This document shows positions 17,524 through 25,821 of a stretch of 64,000 nt of DNA, in pieces. Numbering within the stretch: position 1 is the stretch's first letter; each line of letters starts with the position of its first letter. Location: NCBI GenBank assembly GCA_964483375.1, contig CAZABJ010000003.1:1-64000 (forward strand), written 5' to 3'. The DNA comes from JAUIEH01 sp964483375 (GTDB lineage Bacteria; Pseudomonadota; Alphaproteobacteria; Caulobacterales; Maricaulaceae). The notes beneath the pieces are model-generated. The model did not search any database, was not told the DNA's origin, and worked only from the letters and a program-made list of their open reading frames with translations. The position numbers and the translations under genes were made by a program.

Positions 17524-20500
17524 TCACCCTTCCCCAGCTTGCTCTTCGGGCGACAGCGGCGCCGTCGCGGCGCGCCGCGCGCGGAAATCGGCGAGAAAGG
17601 CGTCCAGCGTATCGACCGCGGCGACCCGCCGCGCAAGGTCCCGCAGACGCGCGCCCTCCGCATCCCCGTCCGCTTGGGCGACGATCCGCCACGATGCGGC
17701 GTGTTCGCTGTCGAGCATGCGCGCGCCATAGCGCGCCTCCAGCCGGGACAACGCTTCGGTTTCGCCCGCAAGCGAGGACGCGATGGCGGCGCGCAAGACC
17801 GTATCGGCGTCATGGGGCGCAAGCGGAGCGTCAGACCGCCAGGCCTCGCCCAAGGCCGCCTCCAAGAGCCGCGCGGCCTCCGCCCAATCCCGAAGCGCCC
17901 AAGCGAAATCCGCGCTCAGTCTGCGCGCTTCAGACGAGCGATCGGTCGCCAGCAGCTCAAGGGCGTGCTCATAGCGGTCAAGCTCCGCCAAGGCGCGCGC
18001 CTCCAACAAGCGACGCTCGGCGTTTAAGGCGCTGGGCAGACGCGCCACGCGGGTGGCGCGAATGGCGTTTAGGGCCTGTTCGGGGCGTCGATCCATCAGG
18101 TAGATGGCCGCCAGATCTGCGGCGACAGAGGCGCGCGCGTTCCCGCGCAAGCGATGGTCGACCTGGTGTTGCAGCAGCTCCGCGGCCTGGGCGAGCAGAT
18201 CGAAATCCGCCAAGCGATCGGCCAACCGACGGATCATGCGATCGCCATCCGCGCCCACCGGCGTGAGATCAGCGAACTCGTACCACAGCGCCAAGGCTTC
18301 CACCGGGTCCAGCGCGTCCGCGCCGTCCTCCAAGTACAGCTCCCGGAAAATCCCGGCCATGTCGCCGCCAATCTGGCGCGCGATGGGGTCGTCCGGGTAC
18401 CGCGCGACGATCGAGCGCATCATCGAAAGCCCTGTCCGATAGGCGCCGGCCTCGGCATATAGACTCCCCAAGGTGCGAGCGACCTGCATTTCAGAGGCGT
18501 CGCCGCGCCAGCGCAGCCGGAGCGCTTCAAGCTCGCTGACGGCTTCTGCGGCGGTGATGTCGCCGAGTTCTTGAGCCAGGGCGATCGCAGCGAGGCGCGC
18601 TCGAGATTCGATCGGCTCATGGCCCGCGTCTGCGACGACAATCGCAGCGTCCCGGGCGGCTTCGGTCTCGCCTCGAGCGGCCAACAGGCGCGCATGCAAA
18701 AGATCCAATTCAAGCGCCACCGCCTGCGGCGCGCCCAAAGCGCGACCGCGGTCGATCATTCGCCCCGCTTCCGCGAGATCGCCCAGCTCGATGGCCGCCG
18801 CCGCGCCGGCGGCGTAGAACCGCGCCCGCCAGTCCGGCCGGTAGAAAATCAACGCCTCACGACCATGCTCGAATTGACGTCGCGCCTCGCGCCAGTCCTG
18901 CCCGTGCGCCGCGATCAAAGCCCGCCAGAGCGACGCGGCGGGGTCATCCCCCAAGGACGGCGCGGCGAAGTCTTCGCTCGCTTCGCTTACGCGACCCATC
19001 ATGTAACGCGCCGCCCCGCGCAGCGCGCGCACCCGCGCGTCGTTCGCAAGCGCTGGGTCCTCGCGCAGCAGCTCCCGCACCGCCCCCAACGTCTCTGCGG
19101 CCAGCTCATGGCCAAGCAGATGCCGGGCGAGCACCAGCAAATCCTCCGCTGGCGCATCCGACGTCGCAGCGATCCGAGCGAGCTCGTCATGGCGGGTCGC
19201 GAACGCCGCTGCGGGACCGCTCCAGGTCTGGAAATCGATCAATCCGGGCGTGGCCGCGGCGGCCGCCGCGCCGCGCGCGCCGGTCAATCCCGCCCCTTGA
19301 CGCGACAAGGTCAGCCCCTCAGGCCGCGTCACCAAAACGCCGCCCTCTTCACGCCGGGCCGCAACCCCGTCCGCGCGCGGCGCAAAGGCGACGCCATGGG
19401 CGGTCGGCAACGCTTCGACTTCCAAAAACCGGCCGCCGGTCAGCACGCTTTGAGCGGGACCGGATGCGGTGGCGACGAGGAGCACGTCGCCCGCTTCAGG
19501 GTCGGCCACCATGCGCACCCCGCCCGCCCCGGACAAGGGCGCGAACAGGGAGGCCGGTTCGCTCGCAGGGGCGCGCCTTTCGATGGCGATAACCGCGCTG
19601 GGCGGGGAGATGGCTTCGCCCAAGACGAAGGTCCAGCGAGCGCCGTCCGGGCGCGCTTCAAGCTGGACTTCAGGGCGGGTGCGAATGCGCGCGGCCGCGT
19701 ATCCTGAGCCAGACAGCGCCTCGGCGCCGCGCACCAGCCGCCCGGCGCCTCGCCGCAGTTCGGCCAAATCGAGTTCGACCTCCGCATCGAAGACGATCCA
19801 CCAGGCGTCGCCGCGCCGGAACGCAGCCGCGGCGACCTCGGCGTCAAACGCAAAGGAGACATGGGCGTCCCGCCCCACCGGCGTCACTTCGGCCCCGATT
19901 GCGCCGAGGATCGGCGCGCGACGCGGCTCTGGCGGCGGGATCGTCTGAACAGGCTCGACGGTTGCAGGGACGTCGGCGGCCGCGGCGTCCTCAGCATCGG
20001 CGACGGGGACGTCCTCGGTTTGGCGCGGGCTATCGCGCTCAACGGGGGCGTCGGCATCGGGCGGCAGGGCGTCAGCCTCAGGCGGACGTGGCGTAATGAC
20101 CGGGTGGGCGTCCACGCGCGTCTCGGCCGGCGCATCTGCGTCCGTGTCGACCGCAATGGCGGGTTCCCCATCGCGCTCGGCATAGCCTGGCGGGACCACA
20201 GGCGCGGCGACGGGTTCAAGCGCGGCGAGCGCTTCGGCCAGCGCTTGGGTGGCGTCGGGGGTGACATCGACCACGATCCGATCGCCATCGCGCCAATGGC
20301 GGGTTTCGTATCCGGGCCAAAGGCCCAGCGCGACGATCAACCGGCCTTCTTCGTGACGGGCTTCGGCCGTGTCCACCCCGTCTGGGGGGTCGATGCGCAA
20401 GCGCGCAAGGTCGGGCGCGGCGTCCCTGTCGAAGCGGATTTCCGCGCCGAAGTCGCTTTCGGCGACCTCATAACCAACCGGCTCGGTCCAATCGAAGGCG

Positions 20501-21048
20501 ATGCGCGCATAGTCGGACGCTTCCGCGACGCGCACCATCAAGGGCAGGCGCAAGGGCGGGGGTTCCGGCGTTGCGGCTATGGCTTCGGCGCGCCGACGCG
20601 CTTCTTCTTCGGCGGCTGCGGCCGCGGCGGCTTGGGGCGACACGATCGGCGCCGGGTCGGCGCTTCGCTCAGGGTCGATGAAATCGACCGCGATGAGATG
20701 GTCAGATGCGGTCACTTGGAGACGGACGTCCCGACGCAACGCCAAGCGCAGCGCGCCCCCATCCCCATCCATTCGGGCGAGTGCGACGACCCCGCCTAGC
20801 GCTCCGGGCAAGGAAGCGGGCTCGCCGGAAACCGGCCGGGCGAACCGTACGACCGCAACACCATGCGCTATCTCCGCATCCGCGCCGATGCGGTTGGGTT
20901 GGGTGTCGGTCGGATAGAGGATCGTCAGACGCGCATAGCCCTCATGCGTCTCGGCCTGAAAGTCGACCGGCTCAGCCGCCCACGCGGGCGCGCACGCCCA
21001 AAAAGCGAGACTGAGACAGACCGAAGAGACAAGACGGGCAAGGGTCAC
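17524..21048 (-). CDS. Large exported protein with AMIN-like domains and TPR C-terminus, flagellar locus
   Basis: The 1174-residue product has a signal peptide (cleavage near residue 24, PAWA-AEP) and is predicted periplasmic. Three beta-rich segments at about 28-125, 170-265 and 380-480 resemble AMIN-type envelope-binding modules ('YARLTILYPTDT', 'YARIAFDWTEPVGY', 'HVSFAFDAEV'). They are separated by acidic, proline-rich linkers, notably about 290-378. The C-terminal half, about 640-1150, is alpha-helical with TPR-like repeats. Start is GTG. It follows the motE-like gene in the fliL-fliM operon direction, so a role in motor assembly or stator anchoring is plausible but inferred. I know no characterised protein of this exact layout. 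Confidence 0.8.
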   Translation of the reverse strand: MTLARLVSSVCLSLAFWACAPAWAAEPVDFQAETHEGYARLTILYPTDTQPNRIGADAEIAHGVAVVRFARPVSGEPASLPGALGGVVALARMDGDGGALRLALRRDVRLQVTASDHLIAVDFIDPERSADPAPIVSPQAAAAAAAEEEARRRAEAIAATPEPPPLRLPLMVRVAEASDYARIAFDWTEPVGYEVAESDFGAEIRFDRDAAPDLARLRIDPPDGVDTAEARHEEGRLIVALGLWPGYETRHWRDGDRIVVDVTPDATQALAEALAALEPVAAPVVPPGYAERDGEPAIAVDTDADAPAETRVDAHPVITPRPPEADALPPDADAPVERDSPRQTEDVPVADAEDAAAADVPATVEPVQTIPPPEPRRAPILGAIGAEVTPVGRDAHVSFAFDAEVAAAAFRRGDAWWIVFDAEVELDLAELRRGAGRLVRGAEALSGSGYAAARIRTRPEVQLEARPDGARWTFVLGEAISPPSAVIAIERRAPASEPASLFAPLSGAGGVRMVADPEAGDVLLVATASGPAQSVLTGGRFLEVEALPTAHGVAFAPRADGVAARREEGGVLVTRPEGLTLSRQGAGLTGARGAAAAAATPGLIDFQTWSGPAAAFATRHDELARIAATSDAPAEDLLVLARHLLGHELAAETLGAVRELLREDPALANDARVRALRGAARYMMGRVSEASEDFAAPSLGDDPAASLWRALIAAHGQDWREARRQFEHGREALIFYRPDWRARFYAAGAAAAIELGDLAEAGRMIDRGRALGAPQAVALELDLLHARLLAARGETEAARDAAIVVADAGHEPIESRARLAAIALAQELGDITAAEAVSELEALRLRWRGDASEMQVARTLGSLYAEAGAYRTGLSMMRSIVARYPDDPIARQIGGDMAGIFRELYLEDGADALDPVEALALWYEFADLTPVGADGDRMIRRLADRLADFDLLAQAAELLQHQVDHRLRGNARASVAADLAAIYLMDRRPEQALNAIRATRVARLPSALNAERRLLEARALAELDRYEHALELLATDRSSEARRLSADFAWALRDWAEAARLLEAALGEAWRSDAPLAPHDADTVLRAAIASSLAGETEALSRLEARYGARMLDSEHAASWRIVAQADGDAEGARLRDLARRVAAVDTLDAFLADFRARRAATAPLSPEEQAGEG

Positions 21049-21156
21049 AGGGGCCGCGGCTCCGCAAAGCGTCGGAGGAACCGGGGCAGGATACCGGCAC
21101 GGTCGTTTATCTCGCGTTAGCCGCGTTCGGCGAAACGCACGCCGCCGCCCGCGATC

Positions 21157-21885
21157 TTATTCCTCAACCCCAAGCGCCTCAGCGAGGCGCGTTTCCGCCT
21201 CCCTGACGCGCTCCTGGCTGGTGGCCAACAACATCGTCACCCGCACGGCGTCCGCCGCGCCCATGGCGGCGAGAAGCGGAGCGAGCTTGGTTTCATCCAT
21301 CCGAGAGGTGACGGCGAACAGAATGTCGTCGTCAAGATTTGCGAGAATGGGCGCGGCCGCACGCGGCTCCATGCGCTCGTAAAGCGCGACAAGTCGCGAC
21401 ATATCCTGTTCTTCCACGCTGTCGAGTTCGCTCAACAGCCCCTCGATTTCATCGCGAATGCCGCGCAGCTCCGCTACGCGTTCCTCCACGCGGGACTCTG
21501 CGGCCTCCAGCAAGCTCGCCTGCGTGGCCAACTCCGCTTCGCGCGTTTCGATTGCCCGACGGCGTTCGGACAATTGGCGCAGTACGCGGATTTCCGCATG
21601 GGTCAGCCCCGCCCGGTCGGCGATCGTGACGGCGTCGCACCGTTCCGCCGCCGGGGCGACGCTCGGCGGCGTGGAGACGACGGGCGCAGGCTCAGCCGGG
21701 TCGGCCGCATGGTCGCGCTCGGCGTCATTGTCTCCTTCGGATTCCGCAGGCGAGGCGTAAGCCGGGGTCTCCAACATCACAAAGCGCACCGCGTCGTCGG
21801 TGAGGCGCAGAGCTTTGAGCGCGGCGAGACCGCCGGCCGCGACCGCGACGAGCGCGAAGGTGCGCACCATGTGGTTGGAGCTCAT
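21157..21885 (-). CDS. motE: MotE-like flagellar stator-associated protein
   Basis: The 242-residue product has one N-terminal membrane segment (about 6-24), a Pro/Ala-rich linker, a coiled coil (about 95-160, rich in Arg/Glu/Leu heptads) and a C-terminal MgtE-N-like helical domain ('LVALYERMEPRAAAPILANLDDDILFAVTSRMDE'; key Met/Pro/Ala/Ile/Leu). MotE in rhizobia is a periplasmic chaperone needed for MotC folding and motility. The start ATG overlaps the stop of the upstream DUF6468 gene as ATGA, so translation is coupled. The gene symbol is by family and context. Confidence 0.75.
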   Translation of the reverse strand: MSSNHMVRTFALVAVAAGGLAALKALRLTDDAVRFVMLETPAYASPAESEGDNDAERDHAADPAEPAPVVSTPPSVAPAAERCDAVTIADRAGLTHAEIRVLRQLSERRRAIETREAELATQASLLEAAESRVEERVAELRGIRDEIEGLLSELDSVEEQDMSRLVALYERMEPRAAAPILANLDDDILFAVTSRMDETKLAPLLAAMGAADAVRVTMLLATSQERVREAETRLAEALGVEE

Positions 21886-22283
21886 CGATTGGTCCTCACG
21901 GCTTGCAGTAGTTCGCGCGCGCGCGGGGTCGCCGCGGCGTGGGCGGGGTCGGAGTTTGCGCGCGCTGAGGCGTTTGCGGGTTGGGCGGCGCGCGGCGGAC
22001 GCGCCCCAGGCTCCACCATGCGCTCAAGCTCATCGGCCAACATCGCGGCGCGGCGAACGCGCGCCTCCAGGTCGGCGCCGGCTTCGTCGGAGGCCGCGCG
22101 CAACGCCGCAATGCTGGCTTGGGCGCGTGCGGACGCCTCTGCGAGCTGCGTCACCGCCGCCGCCATGCCGTCGGTCCCAGCCCGCAGCGCCGTGAGCTTG
22201 CGGTCGATCCGCCAGGCCAAAACCGCGGCCAGGAACAACACCAAGACCACCAGGCCTTCGAACATCAAGCCCGCCATACTCAT
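21882..22283 (-). CDS. DUF6468-type membrane protein in flagellar operon (possibly PflI-like)
   Basis: The 133-residue product has one N-terminal membrane helix (about 5-25, LMFEGLVVLVLFLAAVLAWRIDRKL), a coiled-coil region and a disordered Ala/Pro tail ending 'ELLQAVRTNR'. This matches the DUF6468 pattern. Caulobacter PflI, a bitopic protein for polar flagellum placement, was found in a similar early-flagellar gene context; whether this is its counterpart cannot be settled here. The start at 22283 overlaps the fliM stop as ATGA, and its own stop overlaps the motE start as ATGA. Confidence 0.75.
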   Translation of the reverse strand: MSMAGLMFEGLVVLVLFLAAVLAWRIDRKLTALRAGTDGMAAAVTQLAEASARAQASIAALRAASDEAGADLEARVRRAAMLADELERMVEPGARPPRAAQPANASARANSDPAHAAATPRARELLQAVRTNR

Positions 22284-23416
22284 TGCTGGAACCTCGCCAA
22301 TGCGTGCTTTGCGCCCGGCGCAAGCGGCTGCTCGAGCCGCACCGCCACAGTGCGGCTGATCCGGCCCATCCGCCCGCGGGACAGCGAAATCGGCCCGCAT
22401 TTGAGCTCGACTTGGCTTTGAGGCGTTGCGTTCAACAAAATCGTATCGCCGACCTTTAACGACATGATCCGGTCCAAGGGCATGTCGAGTTCGTCAAGAA
22501 CGGCTTGGACCTCCATGCCGGTGGTCCAAAGTTCGGTCGCAAGGTGGCTTTCCCAGATATTGTCTCGGCCGAACTTCTCGCCCATGAACTGCTGGAGCAG
22601 CGTCTTTCGGATGGGCTCGAGCGTGGCGTAAGGCAACAACAGCTCGATGCGTCCGCCGCGATCCTCCATGTCGATGCGCAGCTTGACCAGAATGGCGGCG
22701 TTCGCCGGGCGAGCGATGGCGGCGAAGCGGGGGTTCGTCTCGACCCGGTCGAGGGTGAAATCGACTTGCGTCAACGGATCAAACGCCGATTTCGCGTCGG
22801 TCAACACAACTTCGATCATGCGCTGCACCAGCATGCGTTCGATCGTCGTGTAGGGCCGTCCCTCAATGCGCATGGCCGCGGTTCCGCGCCGTCCGCCCAG
22901 CAGCACGTCCACGATGGAATAGATGAGGTTGGAGTCGACCGTGAGCAGGCCGTAATTGTCCAGCTGCTCTGCGCGAAACACCGCCAGGATGGCCGGCAGC
23001 GGAATCGAGTTCAGATAGTCGCCGAAGCGGATGGAAGAGATATTGTCGAGCGACACTTCGACGTTGTCTGAGGTGAAATTGCGTAGCGACGTCGTCATCA
23101 ACCGCACCAGGCGGTCAAAGACGATCTCCAACATCGGCAGTCGCTCATAGGACACCAGAGCGGAGTTGATGATCGCACGAATGCCCGAGCGCTCATTGGG
23201 GTCGTCGTCGCCAACGTCGAAGCCGAGCAGGCTGTCGATTTCATCTTGATTGAGAATGCGCTCGGCGCCGGCGGCGGGCGCGGGCGCTTCGCCCTCCCCG
23301 CCGACCATCGCTTCCCATTCAGCCGCAAAAGCGTCGCCGTCGGCTTCGTCCCCGCCTCCGGCGGCCGCTTCCCACTCCGCGGCCATCGCATCCTGATCGA
23401 TTTCGTCTTCGGCCAT
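22280..23416 (-). CDS. fliM: Flagellar motor switch protein FliM
   Basis: FliM forms the C-ring with FliG and FliN and binds CheY-P to reverse rotation. The 378-residue product has an acidic Ala/Gly-rich N-terminus, then 'LNQDEIDSLLGFDVGDD', which is the CheY-binding EIDSLL motif displaced to about residue 57 by the extra N-terminal segment. The CheC-like middle domain and the C-terminal SpoA/FliN-like domain ('LDMPLDRIMSLKVGDTILL') follow. It lies 4 bp after fliL and is coupled by ATGA to the next gene. No fliN is present in the window. Confidence 0.96.
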   Translation of the reverse strand: MAEDEIDQDAMAAEWEAAAGGGDEADGDAFAAEWEAMVGGEGEAPAPAAGAERILNQDEIDSLLGFDVGDDDPNERSGIRAIINSALVSYERLPMLEIVFDRLVRLMTTSLRNFTSDNVEVSLDNISSIRFGDYLNSIPLPAILAVFRAEQLDNYGLLTVDSNLIYSIVDVLLGGRRGTAAMRIEGRPYTTIERMLVQRMIEVVLTDAKSAFDPLTQVDFTLDRVETNPRFAAIARPANAAILVKLRIDMEDRGGRIELLLPYATLEPIRKTLLQQFMGEKFGRDNIWESHLATELWTTGMEVQAVLDELDMPLDRIMSLKVGDTILLNATPQSQVELKCGPISLSRGRMGRISRTVAVRLEQPLAPGAKHALARFQQ

Positions 23417-23420
23417 GGCG

Positions 23421-24035
23421 CTACTGAATCAACATCTCTTCGATAAGCACCGCGCGCACCTGAGAAGGCGCGACGGCCAGATTGACGCGACGCAGAAGCT
23501 CTTGGCGCAGCCGATAGCTGCCTGCGGAGCCGTTGAGGTCGTCCACACGCAGCTCGCGCAAAAAGCCCTGGAAGCGGTCCATCACCCGAGGCATCGCCAA
23601 TTCGAGCTCATGGACCAAATCTTCGCTGTCCACTTCGAGCGTCAAAGTCAGCTTGAGATAGCTGGGCCGGGAGTCGTCGGTCTGGATATTCACCAGGATG
23701 TCCGGCAACTGATAAAAAACGACGTGCTCGGCGGAGAGATGCCCGCCATGGTCCCCGCCATGACCGTCGTCATAGGCGGCGTGTTCGCCATGGTCGGCCC
23801 CGTGCGCGTCATGCGTATCGTGACCGTCGTGACCCGCCTCGGCATGCTCGGCGGCGTCAGCGTGAACCTCAGCCGCCTGGCCGCCGCCCATCAAGAGCAT
23901 CGCTGCGGCCCCGCCCAGCACCAACAGCGCGACAGGCAAGGCGATGAGCAGCACGAGCTTCTTGCCCGGAGTTTTCTTCGGCGCCGCGTCACCGCTGTCG
24001 CCGTCTTCGATTTCGTCTTGGGCTTCGTCCGCCAT
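23421..24035 (-). CDS. fliL: Flagellar basal body-associated protein FliL, with His-rich linker
   Basis: FliL is a single-span membrane protein that encircles the stator and supports torque. The 204-residue product has an acidic cytoplasmic tail, a membrane helix (about 27-49) and the periplasmic FliL domain from about 105 ('VVFYQLPDILVNIQTD', 'FLRELRVDDLNGSAGSYRLRQELLRRVN'). Between them lies a linker with 12 histidines and many Asp/Glu over residues 58-104, unusual for FliL and suggestive of metal binding. The start at 24035 has GGAG 8 nt upstream; an earlier in-frame start at 24074 lacks one. First gene of the fliL-fliM-DUF6468-motE run. Confidence 0.95.
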   Translation of the reverse strand: MADEAQDEIEDGDSGDAAPKKTPGKKLVLLIALPVALLVLGGAAAMLLMGGGQAAEVHADAAEHAEAGHDGHDTHDAHGADHGEHAAYDDGHGGDHGGHLSAEHVVFYQLPDILVNIQTDDSRPSYLKLTLTLEVDSEDLVHELELAMPRVMDRFQGFLRELRVDDLNGSAGSYRLRQELLRRVNLAVAPSQVRAVLIEEMLIQ

Positions 24036-24078
24036 CGGGTCCGCTCCATCCTCAACGCCAAGAGAAAAGCGCAACCGC

Positions 24079-24085
24079 GGTTAAA
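24079..24085 (-). promoter_or_regulatory. Partial CtrA-like site upstream of fliL
   Basis: The minus strand reads TTTAACCG, which matches six of eight bases of the CtrA half-site TTAACCAT, about 45 bp upstream of the fliL start. fliLM is CtrA-controlled in Caulobacter. Weak on its own; supported by position. Confidence 0.3.
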
Positions 24086-24181
24086 CTTCGGTGCATCCCG
24101 GCAATCTCTTCCCCGCAGCACCGGCAATTCTCGCCGAGCGCCATGGACCGCCAGCAGGACAACACTCGGGAAAACAACGCA

Positions 24182-24189
24182 TTAACCAT
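24182..24189 (+). promoter_or_regulatory. CtrA half-site (TTAACCAT) in the fliL/flgF divergent region
   Basis: An exact TTAACCAT lies between the divergent fliL and flgF operons, 68-75 bp upstream of flgF and directly before the sigma-54-like element. It could serve fliL, flgF or both. Binding is inferred. Confidence 0.5.
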
Positions 24190-24205
24190 CGGCGCAAGGC
24201 TTGCT
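24190..24205 (+). promoter_or_regulatory. Sigma-54-type promoter for flgF
   Basis: The element CGGCGCAAGGCTTGCT has GG and GC separated by exactly 10 bases and the full TTGCT at -12. It matches 9 of 12 constrained positions of TGGCACG-N4-TTGCW. Transcription would begin near 24216, 40 bp before flgF. flgF-class genes are sigma-54-dependent in Caulobacter, which fits. Not tested. Confidence 0.55.
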
Positions 24206-24256
24206 TGACCCACGCTCGACAGCCCGACTTTCCGGGCCGAGAGGGTGTGACCGCGT

Positions 24257-24988
24257 ATGGACAACACGCTGATGATCGGGCTTTCGCGCCAAGTCACGCT
24301 TCGGCGCGGGGTGGACGTGATCGCGAACAATGTGGCGAACATGTCCACTCATGGGTTTCGCGCCGAGCGTCCGCTCTATACCCCCGAAACCGAACGCCCC
24401 GCTCACCATCAACAGGGCCCCAGACCGATCCAATTCGTTGCGGACTGGTCGGTGTTGCGCGACTTCTCGCCTGGCCCCATCGAGCAAACCGGCCGCCCCT
24501 TCGACGCGGCGCTTGATGGCCAAGGCTTTTTCGTCGTGCAGGGCGCTGAGGAGCCGCTCTACACGCGCAACGGCCGCTTCAGCTTGGATGAAGAGGGTCG
24601 ACTGGTGACGTCCACCGGTCGTCCCGTGCTGGCCCAAGGCGGAGGGGAGATCCGTCTCGACCCTGAAGGCCCCGAGCCCGTCATCACGCCCCAAGGCGTC
24701 ATTTTGGCGGGCGAAGCGGAGGTGGCGCGCCTGGATGTCGTGCATTTCGACGACCTGTCCGCGCTGTCGAAAACCGGCGAAGGCGAATTCCGAACCGACG
24801 CCGACCCCGTCCCCGCTGACGCCGTTCGGGTCCGCCAAGGCTTCGTTGAGGGCTCCAACGTCAACGCAATTCTCGAAATCACGCGGCTGATCGAAATGCA
24901 GCGCTCCTATGAGGGCGTGACCCGGATGGTGAAGTCCGCTGAAGACTTGCGGAAAAGCACCATCGAAAAGCTTGGCCGGCAATCCTGA
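24257..24988 (+). CDS. flgF: Flagellar basal-body rod protein FlgF
   Basis: FlgF is a rod subunit. The 243-residue product has the N-terminal rod motif 'RGVDVIANNVANMSTHGFRAER', the central 'GQGFFVVQG...YTRNGRFSLDEEGRLVT' and the C-terminal 'GFVEGSNVNAILEITRLIEMQRSYE' helix. It is the first gene of flgF-flgG-flgA-flgH and diverges from fliL. flgG begins 28 bp downstream. Confidence 0.96.
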   Translation: MDNTLMIGLSRQVTLRRGVDVIANNVANMSTHGFRAERPLYTPETERPAHHQQGPRPIQFVADWSVLRDFSPGPIEQTGRPFDAALDGQGFFVVQGAEEPLYTRNGRFSLDEEGRLVTSTGRPVLAQGGGEIRLDPEGPEPVITPQGVILAGEAEVARLDVVHFDDLSALSKTGEGEFRTDADPVPADAVRVRQGFVEGSNVNAILEITRLIEMQRSYEGVTRMVKSAEDLRKSTIEKLGRQS

Positions 24989-25016
24989 CCATGATGCGTA
25001 ACTCGGAGTATTCGCG

Positions 25017-25802
25017 ATGAGATCTTTATCGACCGGCGCGACCGGCATGCTCGCGCAGCAGCTCAATGTCGAGGTGATCTCGAACAACATCGCCAACATG
25101 AACACCACCGGCTTCAAGCGCCAGCGCGCCGAGTTTCAGGACCTGTTGTATCAGGACCTGTCCCGCGTCGGCGCCTCAAGCTCGGACGCAGGGACCATCG
25201 TGCCTGCAGGCGTTCAGGTCGGGGTCGGGGTTTCCGCCGGCTCGGTCTACCGCATCCATGAGCAGGGCGACCTGACACAGACCGGCAACCGGTTGGATCT
25301 GGCGATCAACGGCCAAGGGCTGTTCCGGATCTCCATGCCCGACGGGACCGACGCCTATACCCGCGCCGGCAATTTCGCGCTCAGCGCAAACGGGGAGTTG
25401 GTGACGGCGGAGGGGTATCCGGTGGCGCCGGGTATCTCCATTCCCACCGACGCAACCGACATCGCCATCAACAATCAGGGCCAAGTCGAAGTCATCATTG
25501 ACGGGCAACTGGCCCCAACCGTGGTGGGACAGATCGAGCTGGTTCGTTTCATCAATGAAAGCGGGCTGGAGATGATCGGCGATAATCTCATGCTCGAGAC
25601 CGCCGCCTCAGGACCTGCGACCCCGGGCGCACCGGGCGACCCGGGTTTCGGGGTTTTGCTGCAGAACTTCGTCGAGACCTCAAACGTCAACGCCGTTCAA
25701 GAGATCACGTCGCTCATTCAGGCTCAGCGGGCTTACGAGATGAACTCCAAGGTGATCACGACTTCCGACGAGATGATGTCCACTTCCGCCAATCTCCGCT
25801 AG
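25017..25802 (+). CDS. flgG: Flagellar basal-body distal rod protein FlgG
   Basis: FlgG builds the distal rod. The 261-residue product has 'LNVEVISNNIANMNTTGFKRQRAEFQDLLYQ', the FlgG-specific rod-stiffening region (key residues Phe/Gln/Asp/Leu/Tyr), then 'GQGLFRISMPDGTDAYTRAGNF' and the C-terminal 'ETSNVNAVQEITSLIQAQRAYEMNSK'. Second gene of the operon; GGAG lies 8 nt before its ATG. Confidence 0.98.
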   Translation: MRSLSTGATGMLAQQLNVEVISNNIANMNTTGFKRQRAEFQDLLYQDLSRVGASSSDAGTIVPAGVQVGVGVSAGSVYRIHEQGDLTQTGNRLDLAINGQGLFRISMPDGTDAYTRAGNFALSANGELVTAEGYPVAPGISIPTDATDIAINNQGQVEVIIDGQLAPTVVGQIELVRFINESGLEMIGDNLMLETAASGPATPGAPGDPGFGVLLQNFVETSNVNAVQEITSLIQAQRAYEMNSKVITTSDEMMSTSANLR

Positions 25803-25821
25803 CCCGCCGGAGCGCTGACCC

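Noticed and set aside
18571..19707. A 378-codon open frame opposite the large TPR protein gene
   Set aside because: Arg-rich shadow of the sense codon pattern, with no signal, domain or ribosome binding site.
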